From the NCBI GenBank assembly GCA_902574205.1, contig CACGMS010000012.1, forward strand, positions 1-36,954: a stretch of DNA of 36,954 nt. The letters run 5' to 3'. Below, piece after piece: positions 1-7,756 of this stretch. The stretch is from an uncultured Candidatus Hydrogenedens sp. GTDB lineage: Bacteria; Myxococcota; UBA4151. Under the pieces are notes generated by a model. That model did not search any database. It had not been told where the DNA came from and worked only from the letters and a program-made list of their open reading frames with translations. A program made the translations under genes and the position numbers. Each line of letters opens with the position of its first letter. Within the stretch, counting starts at the first letter, position 1.

Positions 1-26
1 CTCCCCAACTGGCAGTGATGAACAGG

Positions 27-1349
27 CTAAAGCTGCGAGTAAACGAAGAGAACATTGTCTTCATAACCTGTCACTAAGAGTTCATTTAAACCGTCGCCGT
101 TTAGATCTTTGATCAACATGCCGCCAGCCTGACCCAGGCTCTCTTCTAGCGTGTGCTGGGTGAATTTGCCGGGGCTGGTTTGTTCAAACAAAAAGATGCG
201 CGGGTCGCCGTCACCTGAGACGATCAAATCAATATCGCCGTCGTTGTCTGCATCGCCGTAACCAAAGATTCCAGGGGCAGCGGTTCCTGTTCCTGGGCGT
301 GAGACAATTCCTTCACTAATGACTTGTTTAATCCATGGAGCTTTGGGGTCTGCTGTGGGTGTGTACACCGCAATCTCTGAGGGCTCGTCATCAGCGACAC
401 TGACGGTATTGGTGTGGTTGCTACCCACGCCGCGCATCACACCGTCCCCAAAGAGATCATCGATCACTGTAAATTGAATGCTTGGACCGCTCGATTCATC
501 GATAAGATGTCTCTTCCAGACGCCCGCCGGCGTTTCCGCGCTCGGAGCACTCACTTGTTCCATCCATGTATAAGACGCGCCTAAGCCAGCAAAGTATTCG
601 CCGCTGACCAAGTCCAAATCACCGTCTTGGTCGACGTCATGGGTCTCAACAAGACTGCCCATGCCCTCGCCGATGAAATGGGGTTCGGCAGCAAATTGTC
701 CGGGCGCAATCGCTTCGTACCAAACAGCCTGTGCGGCGTAGTCCGTACCAAAGGGCGTGTTCATCGATTCAAGGACACTAATGAGGTCCAAATCGCCATC
801 TTGATCAACGTCTACCGGCAGACCTTCATGAATAAAAAGATCAAGACCAGGGGTCACCACATCGTGGCGTTTCCAGCCGTCGGCTTGTTGTTCAAACCAG
901 ACCAAACCACCACAAGGGGCGGTCCAAGGCACGAGCTGGCAGGTCAAAAATCCGGTGCCGACGACGATGTCTTTCAAGCCGTCTTGGTTCAGGTCAGCGA
1001 CTCGAGATGCGTTGGGCCATTTAATTCCGTCGACCGGCTCGAAAACAGAGCGCTGTGTCCATCCGGATAGATCGTCAGCGAGCGTAAAGGCGCGCAACGA
1101 GCCATCGGGGACCGTAAAGCCGACCTGCTTATGAAAGTTCGAGACCACTAATTCGATGGGTCCGTCGTTTTTAAGTGTTTCGACTCGAACGAAGGCTGGT
1201 CCACAGATCCCGTCGGTAAATGCTTGACGCTTAAAGCGCATAGTTCCGAGCTCGATAGTGGCTTCATCCCCATGCTGGTAGGTTGAGACGCAAGGGTCAG
1301 CGCAGCCGCTGTTGACGCAGATGAGTGCCAGTAAAACAAGTCGTCTCAT
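27..1349 (-). CDS. Secreted FG-GAP/VCBS-repeat (integrin-like beta-propeller) protein, probable lipoprotein
   Basis: 440-aa ORF with N-terminal signal (MRRLVLLALICVNSGC). Repeated Ca-binding-type motifs: ADLNQDGLKDIV, VDVDQDGDLDLI, HDVDQDGDLDLV, GDADNDGDIDLIV, KDLNGDGLNELLV. ATGA overlap with the upstream gene. Confidence 0.88.
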   Translation of the reverse strand: MRRLVLLALICVNSGCADPCVSTYQHGDEATIELGTMRFKRQAFTDGICGPAFVRVETLKNDGPIELVVSNFHKQVGFTVPDGSLRAFTLADDLSGWTQRSVFEPVDGIKWPNASRVADLNQDGLKDIVVGTGFLTCQLVPWTAPCGGLVWFEQQADGWKRHDVVTPGLDLFIHEGLPVDVDQDGDLDLISVLESMNTPFGTDYAAQAVWYEAIAPGQFAAEPHFIGEGMGSLVETHDVDQDGDLDLVSGEYFAGLGASYTWMEQVSAPSAETPAGVWKRHLIDESSGPSIQFTVIDDLFGDGVMRGVGSNHTNTVSVADDEPSEIAVYTPTADPKAPWIKQVISEGIVSRPGTGTAAPGIFGYGDADNDGDIDLIVSGDGDPRIFLFEQTSPGKFTQHTLEESLGQAGGMLIKDLNGDGLNELLVTGYEDNVLFVYSQL

Positions 1350-1786
1350 GGCGTGCTCGAAGTCGACCAGCTCGGCCCATCACATGACGGCTCAAGGTCG
1401 ATGGTGGTGTTGATCGTAAAGTTTGTTGCCGGAGCGAGAACGAGCGTTTTGGCTGACTCTATGTCTGTTCCGGGTAGGCAATGCGCGCCGTCATCATTGT
1501 GATCTTGCCAGGCATACAGCGTGAGCCCTTCGCCTGCATCGCTCGGAACCAGTATTTGCCAGTCGATGGGGCCTGGCTGGTCCAGGATCAAGGTGCCAAT
1601 AATCGCGAGTTGCGTCTTGAGAATGCCCTCACCGTAGGACCGATGCATCAACCAAAGCTCGATGGGGCCTGTTTGATTCGAGCGAACCTCGCCGAGGATT
1701 CGCACCTCAGCTGTAGGCTCAGCGTCGAGACAGCTAGCTAACGCAAAGAGGAGCAAACAAAGGGTTCGTTTCATCGTTGACTCCAA
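1346..1786 (-). CDS. Small lipoprotein of unknown function
   Basis: 146-aa ORF with lipobox (LLLFALASC). 4-bp overlap with the downstream CDS and 16-bp overlap with the upstream CDS on the same strand. Confidence 0.75.
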   Translation of the reverse strand: MESTMKRTLCLLLFALASCLDAEPTAEVRILGEVRSNQTGPIELWLMHRSYGEGILKTQLAIIGTLILDQPGPIDWQILVPSDAGEGLTLYAWQDHNDDGAHCLPGTDIESAKTLVLAPATNFTINTTIDLEPSCDGPSWSTSSTP

Positions 1787-2346
1787 CGCAGCCCAAGCAG
1801 CGCCCCAGGGATGGCGAACACCTCATCGATTTCGCCAAAGATCATGCGCAGATCAAGTTCAAGTGAAGAGGAGATGGCACGACGCACGCCGACCTGACCG
1901 AGGATGGACACGTAAGGGTTGGTCACCCATTCGGTGCGATCGCCCGTAGCGCTCTGGATGGCGAGCTCTCGCAAGCCAATAAGGTAGCGGTAATCAAGCG
2001 TGACAAAAGGTGAGTAGGTGCTTTGATAGCTCGCTTCGACTCGCGCGACGACTTGAACGCCTTGGCGCGGAACCGATGGGCTTTGATAAACCCAGCCGGT
2101 ACCAAGTCCTGACCGAAGCCGCCACGACGTGCGAATAGGCCAGTCTTTGTTTAGCTGTAGGCGCGATTCCCAGCGTCGACCCAAAGCCGTCTCAGCTTCG
2201 AGCGTGGCGCTAAAATTCGATGCAAATGACTTTTCAACGGCGATGCCTGTCCATGGAAAACCTGCAGCGACATGAACGCTAACGGGTGCGGGCGAGATGG
2301 CTTGGGGCGCGCTGAGCGTTGCCGCTAAGAGCGCACAAGTGATCAT
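1771..2346 (-). CDS. Putative outer-membrane beta-barrel-like protein
   Basis: 191 aa with signal-like N-terminus and alternating amphipathic strands rich in aromatics (e.g. TLDYRYLIGLRELAIQ, SSLELDLRMIFGEI). 4-bp overlap with the upstream gene. Confidence 0.6.
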   Translation of the reverse strand: MITCALLAATLSAPQAISPAPVSVHVAAGFPWTGIAVEKSFASNFSATLEAETALGRRWESRLQLNKDWPIRTSWRLRSGLGTGWVYQSPSVPRQGVQVVARVEASYQSTYSPFVTLDYRYLIGLRELAIQSATGDRTEWVTNPYVSILGQVGVRRAISSSLELDLRMIFGEIDEVFAIPGALLGLRWSQR

Positions 2347-3356
2347 GGGTTCAAACCAAACACACGCTCGAAATTCGTTTTGAACACAGCTTGTGCTTCG
2401 TCCGCTGTATACTCAGCTGCTTTCATCGCATCACGAGTTCGAGTGGCGTAATCGGCTAAGAACCCTGGGAATTGTGGGCCGTCGCTGCCGTAGATCATGC
2501 GATCGATCAGGCCTTCTTCTTTGGTCCGGCGAAGCACCTTGGTGTATAAGGTTCCATCCGGGTCCGAGGCGCCAGAACCTAAGGCGCTCGGCTCAAAGAA
2601 GACGTTGGGATAGCGTTTGCCAAGCGCCAAGCATTCTTCGAGGTTGCCTTCGGCTTTGTTGAGGAAATCAAACCCCATATGACCTAAGATGAACGTCGTT
2701 TGCGGAAAGCGCTTGATCGACTCTTCAAGGTAGATGGGGTTGGTATAAGGTGGGTCAGCCAATGTGCCATTGAAGGGCGATGGACCAGTGTGAAGATACA
2801 CGGGTTTTTCGAGTTCTCCAGCGAGCGCGTAAATTGAGTCGTACTGCGGATCGTCAAAGCGAATGTGCATGTGCGCATGCGCCAATTTAATACCGATCAT
2901 CCGCGGGTGATTCAGCGCTTCGCGTAAGTTGTTGAGCTGATTTTCAGCTTCGGTATTCCATTGATCAACGCGCAGGCTTGCTAAACCCCAAAGACGGTCC
3001 GGTTTAGCATCGAGTAATTCCATGACTTCAGCGTTGGTGGCGATGCCCACGCTGTGCGGCGCATACACGGCAAAGACCACCCCTTTTTCAAGGCCAGCAT
3101 TGTCGAGCTGATCGACGACGCCTTGTGCTGAAAGTGTATCCTCAGCAAGCGGTTCTGGGTTCAGGTTGAGCGGGAACGGGAATCGCTCAGCTAAGTAGTT
3201 TTGGGTACTTGGGGGAATCTTGTCCCACTCGCCGGTGTGCAAATGCATATCGATTCCCGCAAGGACTTGGTCGCCATAGACGATTCCGCTGGGGCTGGAA
3301 CAGCCCAACAGCGGCATCGGAATTAGACCGAAGAATGCAAGAGTGATACGAATCAT
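2343..3356 (-). CDS. Amidohydrolase family (Amidohydro_2-like TIM barrel) with lipoprotein signal
   Basis: Start trimmed to MIRITLAFFGLIPMPLLGCSS (ATG at 3356), because the longer ORF runs into the upstream gene. Motifs DMHLHTG, LAHAHMH, YLHTGPS, ILGHMGFD and YGSDGPQFPG match metal-dependent amidohydrolases. Confidence 0.82.
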   Translation of the reverse strand: MIRITLAFFGLIPMPLLGCSSPSGIVYGDQVLAGIDMHLHTGEWDKIPPSTQNYLAERFPFPLNLNPEPLAEDTLSAQGVVDQLDNAGLEKGVVFAVYAPHSVGIATNAEVMELLDAKPDRLWGLASLRVDQWNTEAENQLNNLREALNHPRMIGIKLAHAHMHIRFDDPQYDSIYALAGELEKPVYLHTGPSPFNGTLADPPYTNPIYLEESIKRFPQTTFILGHMGFDFLNKAEGNLEECLALGKRYPNVFFEPSALGSGASDPDGTLYTKVLRRTKEEGLIDRMIYGSDGPQFPGFLADYATRTRDAMKAAEYTADEAQAVFKTNFERVFGLNP

Positions 3357-3360
3357 GGGC

Positions 3361-4650
3361 TTACGGACTAGCAGCACCGCTGTTGAGCAACAAGGTGTAG
3401 TCTCCACGTCCGAGCCAGCTGAAATGACTAATACGCAAGCGATAGGTTCCCGCAGCAAGGTTTTCAAACGCCAAACGGCAGTTGCTGTTCTCGCCCGAAT
3501 CATCATCTTGAGCAGAAGCTTGATCACTGTCTCGAGTCAACTGACAGCGGGTGTCTGTGTTTCCAATAGTTTCAATCACTAGCGGGCCGTCTTCGTTTTG
3601 TTCAAAGACGAACCAGTCGAAGTCGCGAGCGCCACCAAGTCGTGCAAAGATTCGGCTGCGTGTCGTGATCGGTTGAGCTTGTTCAGCCCGGTTTGGAAAG
3701 TCTTCCGTTTCACGAAGCTCGAGCATGCTTTCAGCCTCAGGCTCAGGCTCATTGCGAGGCTCCGGATTGTTTTCGGGCTCTGGATCATTTTCCGGCTCGG
3801 GGTTGTTTTCTGGCTCGGGTTCGTTGTCCAAGTCGTCACCAACTGGTTGTGGGTTACTACCACCGTTTGCGTTGTTTTCTGGATCGGTAGCTTCGGGCCG
3901 GTTTGGGGCAAAGAGCACCATGAGGGGCGCATTTCGCAGAGGAATGTTGAACGACCGTTCGCCGATCCAGTCGGGATAATCGTCGGTTCGCCAAGCCACG
4001 GTATAACGACCGGGCTCAAGGGCTTCCATCATCAGGTCGGTCGGCAGTTCGGGATCGATAAGCGTTTCGGTTTGTAAGACGTCGCCATCGCTGTCGAGAA
4101 TAGCAATTTCTGCGTGCGTTAGTCCATCGCAGTTGCATCCGACTCGAACCGGAATACCTTCTTCGGTATTGGGGACTGGTTGTTCGGGGGCGACTGGCGC
4201 TTGCGCTAGGGCAAGATCGATGCTGTTGGCGCCGAGGTTGAGCGCTAAAGTGCCGCTGACTAAAAGGTCTTCGGCGCCAGGGTTGATCCAATCGTAGGGT
4301 GCTCGATCAAGGACGGCACGAACGGTAACGATCTGCGGCTCTAGATTCGCAAAGTTAACGATCTCGGGAAAGAGGGGGGCATCATTTTCTTGTACGTCTA
4401 AGGTCCAGCCCCAAGCGTTTTGACCAGCAAAGATAGCAACACTCAAGCGCCCTTCCGTGGGTGTCGTACCATTGATACGCACAAGCAATTCGCTCGTCTC
4501 TTGGCGTGGCTCTTCGTTGGTCTCAACAGGGCGCTCGTCAGTGGTTTCGGCGATCGGCTGAAAGTTGCGATCACTGACGCCGGCGTCAGGAGCACCACAG
4601 GCTGCCGCGAGGATCAGCAGGGCGCATAAATTTTTAGGCTCGGTAAACAT
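3361..4650 (-). CDS. Lipoprotein with Pro/Glu/Asn-rich linker and C-terminal pre-peptidase C-terminal (PPC)-like domain
   Basis: Signal MFTEPKNLCALLILAAACGAP. Linker PEPENNPEPENDPEPENNPEPRNEPEPEAE. C-terminus ARDFDWFVFEQNEDGPLVIETIGNTDTRCQL...FENLAAGTYRLRISHFSWLGRGDYTLLL is PPC-like. Confidence 0.8.
   Translation of the reverse strand: MFTEPKNLCALLILAAACGAPDAGVSDRNFQPIAETTDERPVETNEEPRQETSELLVRINGTTPTEGRLSVAIFAGQNAWGWTLDVQENDAPLFPEIVNFANLEPQIVTVRAVLDRAPYDWINPGAEDLLVSGTLALNLGANSIDLALAQAPVAPEQPVPNTEEGIPVRVGCNCDGLTHAEIAILDSDGDVLQTETLIDPELPTDLMMEALEPGRYTVAWRTDDYPDWIGERSFNIPLRNAPLMVLFAPNRPEATDPENNANGGSNPQPVGDDLDNEPEPENNPEPENDPEPENNPEPRNEPEPEAESMLELRETEDFPNRAEQAQPITTRSRIFARLGGARDFDWFVFEQNEDGPLVIETIGNTDTRCQLTRDSDQASAQDDDSGENSNCRLAFENLAAGTYRLRISHFSWLGRGDYTLLLNSGAASP
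3740..3829 (-). repeat. Five imperfect 18-bp tandem repeats encoding the PEPEN(N/D) linker
   Basis: Units read directly on the + strand: ggctcaggctcattgcga / ggctccggattgttttcg / ggctctggatcattttcc / ggctcggggttgttttct / ggctcgggttcgttgtcc. Confidence 0.85.
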
Positions 4651-4661
4651 GGTTGCTGCTC

Positions 4662-5642
4662 CTAATTCTGGATACTTTGAAAGTCGAAACCAAGGGTCAT
4701 ATTCTCTTGGTTGCGAACGGAACCGGCAAATGCCGAGTAGGGACGGAATCCGAAATCGCTATGCGTGATGCCGAGTTCTCCGCGAAGGTATAAGGTGCCG
4801 TTGATCAAGCGGTACTGCATGTTCATACGTACATTTTTAGAAGCTCCACGGATCGTGAGACGACCGTCGATGGCTAAGGTGCCGCGATCATTATCTGCTC
4901 CGCTGCATTGGGTGCCTTCAAAGGTCATCGTCGAGTGTTCATTGATATTGAGTTGGTTGTCGGCGAGCATGTGTCCTCGGATCTCCGCACGCTGATTGTC
5001 CGCAATATCATCGTCGTAACCGACACGTCGACGCATTTGTGGCTCATCAACAACGAGCCCTTCGACGGGTAACTCCAGGCTGACTCGACAGTCGGTACCT
5101 GCTCCGATTCGTTCAAGAACACCGGTCCAGTTGGTGGATCGGATCGCATGGTTGTGTGCAAATCGAGCACCTAGGGTCGAGTTATCCTTGAACACTTGAA
5201 CATACAGTAAACTCTGTTGGTCATTGAAGCGATAAACACCTTGAATACCGGTTGCAGGCGGATCTTCTGGTTCTGGCTCAGGTTCCGGTGCAGGGTCGTT
5301 GTTATCATCACTGTTGTCAGGATTAGCTGGATCGCTATCTTCGTTGCGTGGGTCTTCTGGTGTGGGTTCTGGCGTTTGTTCGGTGTTGTTGCCGTTTGCA
5401 TCGTTGTCGCCGCGCTCGCCGCGATCGGCCGAAGGCTCAGGTACGTATACGCGCCGCCCCGTGCTTTGCGGCTCTTCTTGTTCTTGTTGATCGGGCGTCT
5501 CATCAGCCCATGGGTCGATGGCTCGAACACCAAAGTTTTCATCGTTGGTTTCGGGTTGAATTTGTGTAGCTGGTGCTTCGGAGCAAGCTGCAAGAGCTAC
5601 AGCTAGAGTGGTCAGTCGAACGAAATGAGCGAATATTGACAT
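4662..5642 (-). CDS. YceI-family domain lipoprotein with long acidic linker
   Basis: Start trimmed to MSIFAHFVRLTTLAVALAACSEAP (lipobox LAAC), preceded by an AGGAGA-type RBS. C-terminal ~190 aa is YceI-like (ARFAHNHAIRSTNWTG...LTIRGASKNVRMNMQYRLINGTLYLRGELGITHSDFGFRPYSAFAGSVRNQENMTLGFDF). Confidence 0.82.
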   Translation of the reverse strand: MSIFAHFVRLTTLAVALAACSEAPATQIQPETNDENFGVRAIDPWADETPDQQEQEEPQSTGRRVYVPEPSADRGERGDNDANGNNTEQTPEPTPEDPRNEDSDPANPDNSDDNNDPAPEPEPEPEDPPATGIQGVYRFNDQQSLLYVQVFKDNSTLGARFAHNHAIRSTNWTGVLERIGAGTDCRVSLELPVEGLVVDEPQMRRRVGYDDDIADNQRAEIRGHMLADNQLNINEHSTMTFEGTQCSGADNDRGTLAIDGRLTIRGASKNVRMNMQYRLINGTLYLRGELGITHSDFGFRPYSAFAGSVRNQENMTLGFDFQSIQN

Positions 5643-5877
5643 GTCGGTCTCCTCTGAATTCAATAATCAACTAATGAGTAGATAACGATAAGATCCCTCT
5701 ACATACCTTTCTGATCGATGGGAAACGTCAACTGACCGATAAACGGGGCTAAAATCGAATTGGTCGAATTACCGCTGCTAAAAAAGGCGAAAACACGGAG
5801 CCTGTGGGAATGGCCATGGCCAATTAAACAGCCCTAAGTCGGCCGTCGTGCGGTTCTGAAACTCGTTCTTTACGCGG

Positions 5878-6132
5878 TTAGTGAACGATCTGTTTGTGAC
5901 TATCAGTGGTTTGATTCGCCGTATCGCTCGCTGTGTGTTCTCGATGGAGTTTCATCGAGGCACGCACCAAGGTGACGCCGAGTTGTTCTAAGGCATGCGG
6001 CGGCAATTGCAGCGTCACAAAGCCGACTCGAAGTAGGATGCTGCCTGCGCAACTCTGGGTCACCAAAAACCCATGATCATCAGCAAGTATTGTGTTTCCA
6101 GAACAAGGTGGGGATGCGTCGTGCTGTGCCAT
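5878..6132 (-). CDS. Small uncharacterised protein, putatively Fur-regulated
   Basis: 84-aa ORF (MAQHDASPPCSGNTILADDHGFLVTQSCAGSILLRVGFVTLQLPPHALEQLG...) in an otherwise empty region, with a promoter and Fur-box-like operator immediately upstream. Confidence 0.65.
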   Translation of the reverse strand: MAQHDASPPCSGNTILADDHGFLVTQSCAGSILLRVGFVTLQLPPHALEQLGVTLVRASMKLHREHTASDTANQTTDSHKQIVH

Positions 6133-6144
6133 AACAACCTCAGA

Positions 6145-6159
6145 TGATATTGATTCTCA
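6145..6159 (-). promoter_or_regulatory. Fur-box-like operator
   Basis: Minus strand TGAGAATCAATATCA versus the 7-1-7 consensus TGATAATnATTATCA: 12 of 14 defined positions match. Lies 13-27 bp upstream of the ATG at 6132. Confidence 0.65.
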
Positions 6160-6164
6160 TTACT

Positions 6165-6193
6165 GATAAACGATAAGAGTGCGTTGGTGTCAA
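6165..6193 (-). promoter_or_regulatory. Candidate sigma70-type promoter for the 84-aa gene
   Basis: Minus strand TTGACA (6193-6188), 17-bp spacer, TTTATC (6170-6165). The expected start site falls inside the Fur-like box. Confidence 0.45.
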
Positions 6194-6290
6194 TAGCGAA
6201 TGACGATCCGTCAGCTTGGATTTGAGATCAGTGGGTGCCGATGGGATAACCAGCAAAAGATCAGATCAGTTAGCTCGGTATCAATCGCTT

Positions 6291-6971
6291 CTATTCAGCA
6301 GGCTTTGAATCCGAACAAGGGAGCTTGAGCGAGGGGTGAAGGACGTGCGCCGAGGTATCGGAGTCAGTGACCTCGCCTTGCGTGTTCCAGTACTGAGCAC
6401 CCGGCTTGATGGTACCTTGAACAAAACGAATCTCGCTCCGTTTGACGCCGTCTTTAAACCACATCGTCCAGGGTCCTTCTCTTCTCCCTTTGTCGTAGTG
6501 TCCTTGGGCGCGCATTTGACCGTTTTCGAACCATAATTTTTGCGGTCCATGCAGTGCGCATCCTCGGTAGCTTTCCGTCTTCCATCGCATCCCACTTGCA
6601 TACCAAAAAGTATGCACACCGATTGCTTTACCCGCTCGATACTCGCCCTCTTGTCTTTTCTTTCCGTTCGCTCGCCAGTTGGTCCATACGCCGGTTTTGT
6701 TACCCCGTTTGAGCGAGCCCTCGCTTCGTTTTTGACCGTTCGGATGCCAATAGGTCCAGCGACCGCTTGGTTGACCTTGATCGTAGTGACCTTCGCTACG
6801 TTTTTGACCGTTTGCATGCCAGGACACCCATAAACCGTGTCGCTGACTGTCACGCAGCTGCCCTTGGGCTTTTAACACGCCGTTTGGGTGGTTGAGTGTT
6901 TCGGGTTCGAGCTTGGCGCAGGCGCAAAGTGCGCCGGCAACCAGGCAGGTAACGAACCTTTTAGTCATCAT
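6291..6971 (-). CDS. Lipoprotein with tandem YwqK/MORN-type repeats
   Basis: Signal with LCAC lipobox. About six units of the type WxxWHxNGQKRSEGxYxxGxxxGx, e.g. WVSWHANGQKRSEGHYDQGQPSGR, WTYWHPNGQKRSEGSLKRGNKTGV, WTNWRANGKKRQEGEYRAGKAIGV. Confidence 0.85.
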   Translation of the reverse strand: MMTKRFVTCLVAGALCACAKLEPETLNHPNGVLKAQGQLRDSQRHGLWVSWHANGQKRSEGHYDQGQPSGRWTYWHPNGQKRSEGSLKRGNKTGVWTNWRANGKKRQEGEYRAGKAIGVHTFWYASGMRWKTESYRGCALHGPQKLWFENGQMRAQGHYDKGRREGPWTMWFKDGVKRSEIRFVQGTIKPGAQYWNTQGEVTDSDTSAHVLHPSLKLPCSDSKPAE

Positions 6972-7668
6972 CGATGCATTGTTGATACAGATCAGGACAG
7001 GCTTGCTGTCCGCAAGGCATGTTGAGACACCGAGCGTCCATCATGCAGCGCGTCAGATCAGCCGCTAATCGGGCGCTGTCTTCACGGACGCGATTGAGGC
7101 AGTCATTAAAACATAAGGTGTCGATACCGCAGGCATTAACGCAACGAATCATGTCGGCGCAACTGTACGAGTCACCCGCAGGCATGCCGGTGTCTCCTGA
7201 AGGCGGGACAGGCGCGTTTCCGCCGGCTTCGCCGCAGGCGCGTGACTCGTCGGGGCACCGACTCATCATGCACGTCGCATCGTTGCACGCGTTTTGTCGA
7301 GCGCACGCCATCGCACGCTCGGTGATTTCCCGATTTCGAGGTAGAGCGGTGGCTAAGCAATCGCTGATGCACTGGTCATCATCGTTGCATTGAAAGGCGC
7401 ACTGAATCGCCAGCAAACAACTACCTTCGCCGCCGAATGTTTGTTCGATCCCGCTGTCACGAGGTGAGTCACCTACGTCGGTATAACCTGTATCCGCAGC
7501 ACCTAAATCAACCGAGCCGATATCCCTTTGCGGTGATCTGGCGTCGAGACTGGAAGTGGTCGCGTCGGTCGCTCTGCTCGTGTCCATCGGACCGGCTTCG
7601 ATGATAGGTTCTAGCGATTGGGCAGAACAGGCAACGAAGAGCACAAAGCTCAGATGCATTGATCGCAT
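6961..7668 (-). CDS. Cys-rich secreted protein with two tandem 10-Cys domains
   Basis: Signal MRSMHLSFVLFVACSAQ, Asp/Ala-rich linker, then two ~62-aa units (residues 84-145 and 170-231) with identical Cys spacing. Confidence 0.8.
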   Translation of the reverse strand: MRSMHLSFVLFVACSAQSLEPIIEAGPMDTSRATDATTSSLDARSPQRDIGSVDLGAADTGYTDVGDSPRDSGIEQTFGGEGSCLLAIQCAFQCNDDDQCISDCLATALPRNREITERAMACARQNACNDATCMMSRCPDESRACGEAGGNAPVPPSGDTGMPAGDSYSCADMIRCVNACGIDTLCFNDCLNRVREDSARLAADLTRCMMDARCLNMPCGQQACPDLYQQCIDDD

Positions 7669-7756
7669 GACTTATTCCCTTTGCAGGAGGGTTGATGATT
7701 TGATCTCATCGATAGTAGAAGACTTTTTTGCCTCTGCCCACCACACGCTGAAATTT

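Noticed and set aside
627-1070. 147-aa + strand ORF antisense to the FG-GAP gene
   Set aside because: No recognisable domain or signal; arises opposite a well-supported coding frame.
3598-4077. 159-aa + strand ORF and companions (3693-3979, 3725-3979) over the PEPEN linker
   Set aside because: Low-complexity mirror translations (SGSGSFSGSG-type) of the repeat in the opposite strand.
5217-5606. 129-aa hydrophobic + strand ORF that looks like a membrane protein
   Set aside because: Antisense of the Asp/Asn/Glu-rich YceI linker: GAC/GAA codons read as Val/Phe/Ile on the other strand, giving false transmembrane composition.
5811-5822. Perfect 12-bp palindrome TGGCCATGGCCA
   Set aside because: Short, isolated, contains an NcoI-like core; no loop or T-run and no second copy seen.
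6281-6853. 190-aa minus ORF in another frame of the YwqK-like gene
   Set aside because: Out-of-frame reading of repeat DNA; the 226-aa frame has the signal peptide and repeat motif.
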